Assembly (NCBI GenBank): GCA_030620005.1 | Contig: JAUXAJ010000112.1 | Coordinates: 1 to 14,393, forward strand | Direction: 5' to 3' | DNA from: Promethearchaeota archaeon | GTDB lineage: Archaea; Asgardarchaeota; Lokiarchaeia; Sigynarchaeales; SOKP01 | DNA length: 14,393 nucleotides | Part shown: piece by piece, positions 7,368 through 14,129 of the stretch | Layout of the letters: the number at the start of each line of letters is the position of its first letter | Numbering within the stretch: position 1 is the first letter of the stretch | Notes under the pieces: model-generated | The model's input: the letters and a program-made list of their open reading frames with translations, nothing else | The model's database searches: none | Told to the model about the DNA's origin: nothing | Program-made: the position numbers and the translations under genes

Positions 7368-7633
7368 TGGTTTCCATTTCAAGGGGTAAAGGTGGAATTA
7401 CTCAAGGCATGGTTGAAAAATGTGTAAAAGATGCGGGAACTGATATTCTCATTGGAAGCGGCGGAGGAATTCATAGCCATCCTGATGGGCCTACTGCGGG
7501 AGCTAAAGCATTTAGACAAGCAATCAATGCCGTAATGCAAGGAATTCCTGTAAAAACTTATGCTAAGGAACATAAAGAATTAGGAATAGCTCTTGGAGTA
7601 TGGGGCACTGGAAAAACAGCATTAATCGAATAA
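7367..7633 (+). CDS. RuBisCO-like protein, C-terminal part (barrel strands 7-8) in a shifted frame
   Basis: 88 residues reading GKGGITQGMV, then GTDILIGSGGGIHSHPDGPT and AGAKAFRQAINAVMQG. This is the standard RuBisCO C-terminal barrel region: the GGI loop and the second phosphate-binding GGG-x-x-x-HP-x-G-x-x-AGA motif. ATG 7367 shares its A with the stop of the upstream frame (TAATG), so reinitiation could make it as a separate chain. Joined to the upstream part it completes a protein of about 440-450 residues, normal for the family. The first ten residues (MVSISRGK) and the last two upstream (LA) have no counterpart between PS and GGI in typical relatives. See the finding on the 32-base insertion. 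It may be a true split gene, a broken gene or a sequencing error. Confidence 0.75.
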   Translation: MVSISRGKGGITQGMVEKCVKDAGTDILIGSGGGIHSHPDGPTAGAKAFRQAINAVMQGIPVKTYAKEHKELGIALGVWGTGKTALIE

Positions 7634-7636
7634 ATC

Positions 7637-7647
7637 TTTTTTTTTTT
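7637..7647 (+). terminator. Oligo-T terminator after the RuBisCO-like gene
   Basis: An 11-T run starts four bases after the stop codon at 7631-7633, followed by further T-rich sequence to about 7670. It lies in the 92-base gap between the RuBisCO-like gene and the converging HEAT-LRR gene. Confidence 0.5.
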
Positions 7648-7725
7648 ATATTATTTTATTTTACTTTTAAAAATCAGGTTATTTTCAGATGATATTTGGT
7701 TAATTCTCTTTTAGGTTATATTCTC

Positions 7726-8679
7726 TCATGATGAATAATAATTTTCTTTAAACCTGACTTTTATTCCATCAAATGTGTTTAAATTAATTTTGTCAAAAAT
7801 TTTATTACCTCTAATATCTATGAACTTAAGATTTTTCTTCGCCATGTTCTTAATATCTTCAAGAGATTCCAGATTTTCTATTTTATTGTTGACCACATAT
7901 AGATGCGTTAAATTTGGCAATTTTAACAAATCTTTAATGTCACTTACATGGTTATTTGATAAATCAAGATATTTCAAGCGCTTTAAATTTGTTAGACCCG
8001 TAATTTCGGAAAGGTCCTTGATATTATTCATGAATTCCCAAGGCGTTCCTCTTACCTCAAGGCCGTTAGAAACATTCAGTTCAACTACCAATGCGTGTTC
8101 TAACTCAAAATAAACGTTAAAAAATTTATTAATGAGCATTGAAATTGTCTTAAAATTAATAAGTATTTCAGATAACTCATCGTGATTAAAAGTATCAATT
8201 TTCCTTGTTTGAAATAATTTTTTTAGAGAGCTTTTGAATTTTTTATTATTAATCCGCTTATTTTTCTCAAGAAATTTCTTCCTTTTAATTCTCTTTATTT
8301 CTGAAATTAAAATAGCTTTCGAACCTTCGTTCTTCATTTCAGATAATGAATTTATAACAGATACCACGCAATCGTAATCCATTTCATGGAGAATGGCCCA
8401 TTTTAATGGTTTCAAGGCTTTATCAAGAAAAGATTTCTTCATTAATTGAATAGCCACCTGTCTTACTTTTGGACTTGAATCAGAAATTAACAAATTTTCT
8501 ATTAATTTGTAAATATTTTCATTAAAAACGCCAATCTTTTCTAGATACTCGACGCTTTTTACTCTATTTTTTTCATCATCACTATCTTCAATCAACGACA
8601 TTAATAGTTTAACGGCAGATTCCTTGCTTAAAACACTATTTTGAAAATATTGTAGAATTTTATTAGGTGTTAGCACCAT
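7726..8679 (-). CDS. HEAT-repeat plus leucine-rich-repeat protein
   Basis: 317 residues, start ATG at 8679-8677. Residues about 18-125 are paired amphipathic helices of HEAT type (SSPKVRQVAIQLMKKSFLDK, then SVINSLSEMKNEGSKAILIS). A very basic linker follows at 128-160 (KRIKRKKFLEKNKR, NNKKFKSSLKKLF). Residues about 198-300 are leucine-rich repeats of the short type: LKRLKYLDLSNNHVSDIKDL, LPNLTHLYVVNNKIENLESL, KNLKFIDIRGNKI. Both repeat types are protein-interaction scaffolds, and the combination is frequent in Asgard genomes. No signal peptide or membrane segment, so presumably cytoplasmic; the partner is unknown and the basic linker could contact nucleic acid or acidic membrane. It is alone on this strand: convergent to the RuBisCO-like gene and divergent from the small zinc-ribbon gene. 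Confidence 0.8.
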   Translation of the reverse strand: MVLTPNKILQYFQNSVLSKESAVKLLMSLIEDSDDEKNRVKSVEYLEKIGVFNENIYKLIENLLISDSSPKVRQVAIQLMKKSFLDKALKPLKWAILHEMDYDCVVSVINSLSEMKNEGSKAILISEIKRIKRKKFLEKNKRINNKKFKSSLKKLFQTRKIDTFNHDELSEILINFKTISMLINKFFNVYFELEHALVVELNVSNGLEVRGTPWEFMNNIKDLSEITGLTNLKRLKYLDLSNNHVSDIKDLLKLPNLTHLYVVNNKIENLESLEDIKNMAKKNLKFIDIRGNKIFDKINLNTFDGIKVRFKENYYSS

Positions 8680-8715
8680 GTTCTTTGAATGTAAGTAAAT
8701 ACTATTGCATTAATA

Positions 8716-8723
8716 CTATAAAT
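8716..8723. promoter_or_regulatory. TATA-like element in the 8680-8959 divergent intergenic region
   Basis: CTATAAAT, centred near 8720. Read on the minus strand it is about 40 bases before the HEAT-LRR start, giving a start point near 8694 and a leader of roughly 15 bases. Read on the plus strand it would start a transcript near 8745, at the inverted repeat described separately. The minus-strand use is the more ordinary reading. Confidence 0.3.
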
Positions 8724-8741
8724 TTTTTTTGTCATATATTT

Positions 8742-8838
8742 GATGAATTGGTAGTTATTAAAAAAAGATATGTCTTAGCATGACTTCCTTACTTGATAAT
8801 TCATCTTTAGTGGGTTTTTTTCTACTATTTTTTTTTTT
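8742..8838 (+). other. Inverted repeat followed by T-runs: possible small RNA
   Basis: GATGAATT at 8742-8749 is perfectly complementary to AATTCATC at 8798-8805, closing a 48-base loop. T-runs follow at 8814-8819 and 8826-8838, like an archaeal terminator, and a TATA-like element lies about 25 bases before. No frame of useful length crosses it. The stem is short and AT-rich and no RNA family is recognised, so this may be chance. Confidence 0.2.
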
Positions 8839-8959
8839 CAAAAGGAACTGCATATGCTTGATAAACTAAAATACATAAATTTACTTATTAGTATTAATAT
8901 GATTAGTCGTGAACTCTTGTTTAAAAGAAAAAACAATTTTAATTTGTATTAAATGAGGC

Positions 8960-9259
8960 ATGAGAAAAATAAGTGCTGGTGAAAATTTTCCGTTTAAATG
9001 TAAAGAATGTGGGTGGTACATACCGCAAGATTTAATTGAGAATTTAATACAAGGAAAGCAAATATATTGCGAGCGATGTGGCTCTGTAAATGGAGAACAA
9101 GACTTTCCGATTCAAAAATTAAACCAAATAAAAAAAGGCCAATCAACACACCCAACTCTTTTGAATACTTTTTCGTCTATAAGAAAGAAATCTTCTATAT
9201 TTACAAAAAAATTAAAAACAAGAATAAAAGAAGCCATGGAGAAATCTGAGGAAAAATAG
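8960..9259 (+). CDS. Small zinc-ribbon protein
   Basis: 99 residues from ATG 8960; an earlier ATG at 8953 is in a frame that closes at once. C14-x2-C17 (CKEC) and C37-x2-C40 (CERC) form a four-cysteine zinc ribbon in the first 45 residues. The rest is basic and helical (SIRKKSSIFTKKLKTRIKEA) with a short charged end. No membrane segment. Family not recognised beyond the zinc ribbon: such small proteins can bind nucleic acid or act as adaptor modules. It converges on the zinc-ribbon/longin-like gene at 9292-10431 with only 32 bases between stops. Confidence 0.7.
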   Translation: MRKISAGENFPFKCKECGWYIPQDLIENLIQGKQIYCERCGSVNGEQDFPIQKLNQIKKGQSTHPTLLNTFSSIRKKSSIFTKKLKTRIKEAMEKSEEK

Positions 9260-9291
9260 TTTTATTTTTCATGAGAATAATGATATATAAT

Positions 9292-10431
9292 TCAGGAAAA
9301 TTCCCGCTTTTTCTCAAGTAGTTCTTTTAAAACTAATCTTAATTCGTTAAAGGGTCGTAAATTTCCCGAAAATGGATTGTCAGAAATGAGATCAAAGTAG
9401 ATATCTAACTCTTCTTCAACTACATCTATTTTTTTTAGATTTCCTTCTGATAACATGTATAAGAAATATCCATTTTTATATTGCTTGAACGTTAAAAAGC
9501 GATAATTTTGAAAACCTAATTTTACTGCGATCCATCTCGGTGTAGCTCCCGTATTACCCACTGTATTCGCTGCTATTGCTTCTATTTTAGCAGTCATGAT
9601 TGATTCTTTCATTTCATTAACTTCGGCTGGATCTTCCAAGTTTCCAGGTATTTCTTTGAATATAAATTTATCTCCTAATAATAAAGAAATTACACCAATG
9701 GTTTTCGAAGATAGACCAAGGTAATCAACTCGAATTTTATCCTCTACGTAAGGAATTTCTTGATCCGAAAAAACTTCTTGTAAATCCATATACTCCTTTA
9801 AAATATACTTGAGTCTACTTTTAATTCTTATATCGATATCGTGTTTTTCTAATTTATCCAAATTATTAACATCTTTACCCTTTACTAAATCAGAATAGTG
9901 TTTTTGGACCTGCTCAAGAAGCCATTTTCCTTTTTTATCGGGAAAAACGCCATAAGCCAAATATATGATGTTGTCTTTTACGTCGAACTGGCATTTTACT
10001 TCTTCGTTATCATCAGTTATCAAAAGCATTTTATCAAGTTCACCTCCTAATATGCCAGTTGCGATATAATCTAAGTTATTAGTTAATTCTAATAAGAATG
10101 TGAGTTTTTTATTACTACAGTATAATGGCGTTCGCTCTACTGAAGTAATTCCTATGAGTTTTATGTATTCTTTTCCTTTCTTCAATTCAATTTTATCACT
10201 TTCTAAGGATATATCTTGAGCTTTTTGCTTGACACGCACCTTTCCCTTAAATTTAGATGATATTGTTGTCGTTTTTGCATGAAACTGTTTTGGTTCGGTT
10301 TTTTGTAACATTCCTGGTTTGGTAAAAAATTTTCGACACCTTGGACACACCATATCCCTTGGATAAGGTTTAGCGATTTTATATCCGCAATACTCGCATT
10401 TTATTGTATCTACATCAGAAAATAAAGGCAT
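9292..10431 (-). CDS. Zinc-ribbon protein with probable longin/roadblock-like domains
   Basis: 379 residues, ATG at 10431-10429. An N-terminal zinc ribbon uses C12-x2-C15 (CEYC) and C29-x2-C32 (CPRC). A Lys-rich linker leads to an alternating strand-helix region at about 88-185 (KLTFLLELTNNLDYIATGIL, NIIYLAYGVFPDKKGKWLLE), which looks like a profilin-type fold. A second such region at about 240-345 (GLSSKTIGVISLLLGDKFIF, TAKIEAIAANTVGNTG, GYFLYMLSEGNLKKI) has the layout of a roadblock/longin domain. Neither fold is certain without a profile or structure search. The gene follows hisC by 40 bases on the same strand, so it is probably the last gene of the his transcript, but nothing ties it to histidine synthesis. 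It is predicted cytoplasmic; a regulator of, or scaffold for, small GTPases is a family-level guess. Confidence 0.65.
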   Translation of the reverse strand: MPLFSDVDTIKCEYCGYKIAKPYPRDMVCPRCRKFFTKPGMLQKTEPKQFHAKTTTISSKFKGKVRVKQKAQDISLESDKIELKKGKEYIKLIGITSVERTPLYCSNKKLTFLLELTNNLDYIATGILGGELDKMLLITDDNEEVKCQFDVKDNIIYLAYGVFPDKKGKWLLEQVQKHYSDLVKGKDVNNLDKLEKHDIDIRIKSRLKYILKEYMDLQEVFSDQEIPYVEDKIRVDYLGLSSKTIGVISLLLGDKFIFKEIPGNLEDPAEVNEMKESIMTAKIEAIAANTVGNTGATPRWIAVKLGFQNYRFLTFKQYKNGYFLYMLSEGNLKKIDVVEEELDIYFDLISDNPFSGNLRPFNELRLVLKELLEKKREFS

Positions 10432-10471
10432 CTTTTACAAACTCATTCAAAGGATAATAAAATTAAATTCT

Positions 10472-11560
10472 TTAGTTTTTAAAAATTTTTATCTGCAATT
10501 TTTTAAACTCTTGTAGAAATTTATTGTTTTGATCATGAGTTCCAACCGTGACTCTTATAAAAGGATATAGCCCCGGTTTCGCGAAGTGTCTTACTAATAT
10601 TTTCTTTTCTTTTAAAGCCCAAAATAGTTTTAAAGCTTCTGATTTGTCTTGGAATTTAATAAGTATGAAATTTGCATCAGAAGGCAAAATAGATACTTTA
10701 TATTTGCTTAATTCTTCCGTTAATCTTTGTCTTTCCTCAATGATCTTCCTATTTTGCTCAAAAATTTTATCTTTGTGCCTAATACACGATAACGCAGCTA
10801 TTTGTGCTAAATAATTTGTATTAAATGGCAATTTAATTTTATTCATTTCTTTTATTAATATTGGATCTCCTAACGCATAAGCTAATCTTAAAGATGCCAG
10901 TGAAAAACTTTTAGAAAAAGTTCGAACAATTATTAAATTATTTACTTGTTTTAATAAAGGTAGCGCCGTTATCTCAGAAAAATCAGCATAGGCTTCATCT
11001 ACTACAACTATTCCTGGAAAGTTTTTGCAGACCTCAAGAATTTCAGCATTTTCAAACGATTTACCATTAGGATTATTTGGTGAACTAATAAGCATCAATT
11101 TTCCTTCTGCATTATAGACCGATTCTGGAAAAGAAAAATCTTCTCTTAATTTAATTAGGTTAATTTTTGCGTTATATAAGTCTGCTAATACTTTATACAT
11201 TCCGTAAGTTGGATAAAACAATACAATTACATCTTTAGGATTAACAAAAGCTTTAAAGATTATTTCCAATAACTCATCGGAACCGTTACCGATAAAAATT
11301 GAATTCCTATTAGTTAATGTCTTTTCATCTCTTAATAATACAGATAGAATCATTTTTCTAACTTCGAACGCCGTAGGATCTGGATACAATCTAATTTTAT
11401 CGTTTACGGCGCTCTTGATGTCTTCCATTATTTCTTTAATGGGAGGAAAGGGGTTTTCGTTTGTATTTAATTTTATCCAACCTTCGCCAGTGGGCTGCTC
11501 CCCTGGTTCGTATGGAGAAAAATTTTTAAGCGATGTCTTTAATAATTTTGATAAATCCAT
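10472..11560 (-). CDS. hisC: Histidinol-phosphate aminotransferase
   Basis: 362 residues, ATG at 11560-11558. It transfers an amino group from glutamate to imidazole acetol phosphate to give L-histidinol phosphate. It is a fold-type I, PLP-dependent class II aminotransferase. Visible motifs: NTNENPFPP at the N-terminus, GNGSDELLE (91-99) for the cofactor phosphate, SSPNNPNG (159-166), VVVDEAYADF with D188 and Y191, and RTFSKSFSLASLRLAY with the Schiff-base lysine K217 and phosphate-binding R225. The C-terminal arginine for substrate carboxylate is likely in PFIRVTVG. Length is normal. It lies 61 bases downstream of hisD and upstream of the zinc-ribbon gene in one leftward operon. Confidence 0.95.
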   Translation of the reverse strand: MDLSKLLKTSLKNFSPYEPGEQPTGEGWIKLNTNENPFPPIKEIMEDIKSAVNDKIRLYPDPTAFEVRKMILSVLLRDEKTLTNRNSIFIGNGSDELLEIIFKAFVNPKDVIVLFYPTYGMYKVLADLYNAKINLIKLREDFSFPESVYNAEGKLMLISSPNNPNGKSFENAEILEVCKNFPGIVVVDEAYADFSEITALPLLKQVNNLIIVRTFSKSFSLASLRLAYALGDPILIKEMNKIKLPFNTNYLAQIAALSCIRHKDKIFEQNRKIIEERQRLTEELSKYKVSILPSDANFILIKFQDKSEALKLFWALKEKKILVRHFAKPGLYPFIRVTVGTHDQNNKFLQEFKKLQIKIFKN

Positions 11561-11621
11561 TTATATTTCCATCCATGATAAGAATTCTTGTTGATGTATA
11601 AAAAGAATTTAACGCCATAAT

Positions 11622-12923
11622 TTAATTTTTGTATTTTAATCTTTCTTCAATCGCTTCTTTATGTGCGAGCAAACCTTCGTGTTCAGCAATAGTAGTAGAA
11701 GAATCACTTAATGCTTTTAACCCATTCTCATCGCAATCTAAAATGTTAATTATTTTTAAAAAATCGAACACATTCAAACCCGAATATTTTTTGGCATTTC
11801 CCCCCGTAGGTAAAACATGATTAGTTCCTGCAGAATAATCTCCTAACGATACTGGGGAGAATTGGCCCAAGAATACTGCCCCTGCGTTATTTACATGCTT
11901 CAATACATCATGAGGATTTTTTGTCATGATTTCAACGTGTTCGGGCGCAATTAAATTGCTTATTTTAATACATTCTTCTATTGTTTTCGCTTTAATTATT
12001 AAAGAATTATTTAAGGCAGCATTAATAATTTCTTTTCTCTTAGAATTAGCAATATAAGAGTCTATATTACTCATCACCTTTTCGATTAACTCAGAAGAAT
12101 CTGAAACGATGATTCCGATATTGTCTGAATCGTGTTCAATTTGTGATATAAAATCTACGATTACAAATTTAAAATTAACAGAATTATCCGCAATAATTAA
12201 GATTTCAGAAGGTCCTGCGGGAGTATCGATGGCAACTACATTTGATAATAATTGTTTAGCAGCATTTACCCATTTACTACCAGGACCTACAACCTTTTGT
12301 ACTGAAGGTACGGTTTGTGTTCCAAATGCCATTGCAGCAACGGCTTGAGCTCCGCCAACTTTAAACATTTTTTTTATTCCTACTTCTTTTGCCGCCACGA
12401 TAATTTCTGGAGCAATTCTTTTATCTGTTTGCGGAGGCGAACATAATATTATATCCTTGACCCCCGCTATAAAAGCAGGAATAGCCGCCATTAAAACGGA
12501 ACTTGGATAAATTGCCTTACCACCAGGAACATACACGCCTACAGATTCTAAGGGACGATAAATCTGGCCCGCAATAACTCCCTTTTCTATTTCAATTGAC
12601 CAATCTTCCCTTATTTGAGCTTGGTGAAATTTTAATAAATTCTTTTTTGCGTATTTTAATGCATTTAATAGTTTAATGTCGATATTTTCGTACGCGTCTT
12701 TTATTTCTTCTAAAGTAACCTGAATTTCTGATCTTTTTAACTCAACTTTATCAAATTTTTTCGAGAATTCAACGATTGCATTATCTCCGTTCTTTTTAAC
12801 ATTCTCAATTATGTTCAACACACTGTTTTTTATTTCGTCTAGTTGAATAACATTCCTTGGAATGTACTTGGAGATACTCTCTTCCGTTATTTGTTCTGAA
12901 CTAATTACTTTTAAAGGAGTCAA
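11622..12923 (-). CDS. hisD: Histidinol dehydrogenase
   Basis: 433 residues. It oxidises L-histidinol to L-histidine in two NAD-dependent steps, the last step of the pathway. The zinc ligands of the E. coli enzyme are all present: Q261 and H264 (SQIEHD), D362 (GDYSAG) and H421 (GLLAHKEA); the catalytic pair is E328-H329 (APEHVEI). GPSEILIIAD and GTNHVLPTGG are further family signatures. The start is TTG at 12923-12921: an in-frame TGA lies three codons upstream and no ATG or GTG fits, while the family alignment needs this N-terminus. It follows hisG by 15 bases. No truncation. Confidence 0.95.
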   Translation of the reverse strand: MTPLKVISSEQITEESISKYIPRNVIQLDEIKNSVLNIIENVKKNGDNAIVEFSKKFDKVELKRSEIQVTLEEIKDAYENIDIKLLNALKYAKKNLLKFHQAQIREDWSIEIEKGVIAGQIYRPLESVGVYVPGGKAIYPSSVLMAAIPAFIAGVKDIILCSPPQTDKRIAPEIIVAAKEVGIKKMFKVGGAQAVAAMAFGTQTVPSVQKVVGPGSKWVNAAKQLLSNVVAIDTPAGPSEILIIADNSVNFKFVIVDFISQIEHDSDNIGIIVSDSSELIEKVMSNIDSYIANSKRKEIINAALNNSLIIKAKTIEECIKISNLIAPEHVEIMTKNPHDVLKHVNNAGAVFLGQFSPVSLGDYSAGTNHVLPTGGNAKKYSGLNVFDFLKIINILDCDENGLKALSDSSTTIAEHEGLLAHKEAIEERLKYKN

Positions 12924-12938
12924 AAGCGATCATCCGTT

Positions 12939-13925
12939 TTAGTTAATTTGTTCTAATGGTAAGATCTGACGGGGCTCGTGCACGACTAAACCTTGAGCGT
13001 ATTTTCTTAGAACTGGGATTAAACTTAAAAACTCATCTTTTTTAATTATTGTATTGATGGCAAACCAGCCATTATTTTCGTCTCCCGCTAATTTTGAGAT
13101 GGTCGGGCGTTTTAAGGCAGGAAGCTCTGTTAGTAATTTATTTAAATTCTCCTTTTTAACGTTCATGAAAATGTGAAGTTTTTTGGATGCTTCAATAACG
13201 CCCATTAATAAAACCTTCAAGTCTTTGATTTTTTCTCGTTTCCACTCGTCTTTCATTGCGTGTTTATTTGCGATTAATACTGCCGTAGAGGTATCTATTA
13301 CATCTACAATTTTTAAATTATTAGCCCTTAAAGTTGAACCTGTTTGCGTATTATCAATAATCGCATCAACTTCCTCCGGTGGTTTTGCTTCAGTTGCTCC
13401 AAACGACAAAAAAAACTTTACTTTGTCGTTTTCTCCCCAAGTTTTCCAAGGAGTAATTACTATAGGCAACTTATCGCCGTAAAGTTTCTTGTACGTGTCG
13501 TTATTCTTTATGTAATTGAGCGAAAGAGTCAGATATTCGGTAGATATGCGAAATACTCGTTTCTCGTCGTGATATTTTTGTAAAACATCGTCAAGCGAAT
13601 TGATCTCCTTCCACATAGTTGGAACACAAAAGACAATTTTCACACTTCCTATCTCCAAGTCCAAAACGATCTCGACATCTGCGTTAGTTTCCTTGACCCA
13701 ATCAATTCCCGAAATGCCTAAATCAAATTCATTTTCTCCTATCAAGTAATTTGGAATCTCCTGGGGTCGAAGTAACTTAATATATATCTCTGGATCGCCA
13801 ATAGAAGGTCGATAATCTCTACTGGAGGCAAACCTTAATTTAAGCCCTGCCCTTTCAAAAAAATTGGTAACGACTTCTTGTAAACTACCTTTTGGAATCG
13901 TAAACTTTAATACGTTTTTACTCAA
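12939..13925 (-). CDS. hisG: ATP phosphoribosyltransferase, long form with regulatory domain
   Basis: 328 residues. It joins ATP and PRPP to form phosphoribosyl-ATP, the committed step of histidine synthesis. Motifs: FTIPKGSL at the N-terminus, FDLGISGIDWV (67-77), and the PRPP-binding loop DNTQTGSTLRANNLKIVDVI (191-210). Residues about 225-320 (ELPALKRPTISKLAGDENNG, then VLRKYAQGLVVHEPRQI) are the HisG C-terminal ACT-like domain, so this is the long, histidine-inhibited hexameric form that works without HisZ. The start is TTG at 13925-13923; the frame is closed upstream by TGA and contains no ATG or GTG. First gene of hisG-hisD-hisC; the other his genes are not in the window. Confidence 0.95.
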   Translation of the reverse strand: MSKNVLKFTIPKGSLQEVVTNFFERAGLKLRFASSRDYRPSIGDPEIYIKLLRPQEIPNYLIGENEFDLGISGIDWVKETNADVEIVLDLEIGSVKIVFCVPTMWKEINSLDDVLQKYHDEKRVFRISTEYLTLSLNYIKNNDTYKKLYGDKLPIVITPWKTWGENDKVKFFLSFGATEAKPPEEVDAIIDNTQTGSTLRANNLKIVDVIDTSTAVLIANKHAMKDEWKREKIKDLKVLLMGVIEASKKLHIFMNVKKENLNKLLTELPALKRPTISKLAGDENNGWFAINTIIKKDEFLSLIPVLRKYAQGLVVHEPRQILPLEQIN

Positions 13926-14013
13926 CTTGCATTCACACGGAAAATTAATTCATGACCATTATTAATTAATTAAACGAATCAAAGATTATGAAATTTTTGG
14001 ATAATAATAAAAC

Positions 14014-14032
14014 AAGTGATGTGAAAACACTT
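14014..14032. repeat. Inverted repeat upstream of hisG (AAGTG/CACTT)
   Basis: AAGTG (14014-14018) and CACTT (14028-14032) are complementary around a nine-base centre, next to the A/T-rich sequence 14031-14046 that could serve as a TATA box for hisG on the minus strand. Position and form suit an operator for a dimeric repressor, but short arms like these arise often by chance. Confidence 0.25.
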
Positions 14033-14043
14033 TTTTATATTAA

Positions 14044-14062
14044 AATGTGAAATATTAACATT
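14044..14062. repeat. Inverted repeat in the hisG/gelsolin-like divergent region (AATGT/ACATT)
   Basis: AATGT (14044-14048) and ACATT (14058-14062) flank a nine-base centre, the same arm length and spacing as the repeat at 14014-14032 thirty bases away. Two equally spaced short palindromes between divergent genes are suggestive of a regulator site. No regulator is identified. Confidence 0.25.
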
Positions 14063-14070
14063 AAAATACT

Positions 14071-14088
14071 AAAGGTTTATTATTTATA
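14071..14088 (+). promoter_or_regulatory. Possible BRE/TATA promoter of the gelsolin-like gene
   Basis: AAAGG (14071-14075) followed by TTTATTATTTATA (14076-14088) resembles an archaeal BRE plus TATA box. Transcription about 25 bases downstream would start near 14108 and leave a leader of about 20 bases before ATG 14130. AT-richness weakens the call. Confidence 0.35.
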
Positions 14089-14129
14089 TTAATAAAATAG
14101 AATTACACAAATTATAGGTTTTTTTTAGC

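Noticed and set aside
7359..7403. Archaeal intron with bulge-helix-bulge motif in the RuBisCO-like gene
   Set aside because: Some pairing exists (ATGCC with GGCAT, TTG with CAA), but the bulges are irregular and splicing there would remove the conserved GGI residues. Not supported as drawn; the 32-base insertion is kept as a finding without a mechanism.
6279..7633. True carbon-fixing form III RuBisCO
   Set aside because: Changes at the K177, R295 and H327 positions and the absence of AMP-pathway neighbours favour a RuBisCO-like protein.
7775..8113. 112-codon plus-strand frame
   Set aside because: Shadow of the HEAT-LRR gene; the minus strand has clear LRR consensus.
8741..8805. C/D box RNA
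   Set aside because: TGATGA at 8741-8746 resembles a C box, but no CTGA D box is found at a suitable distance.
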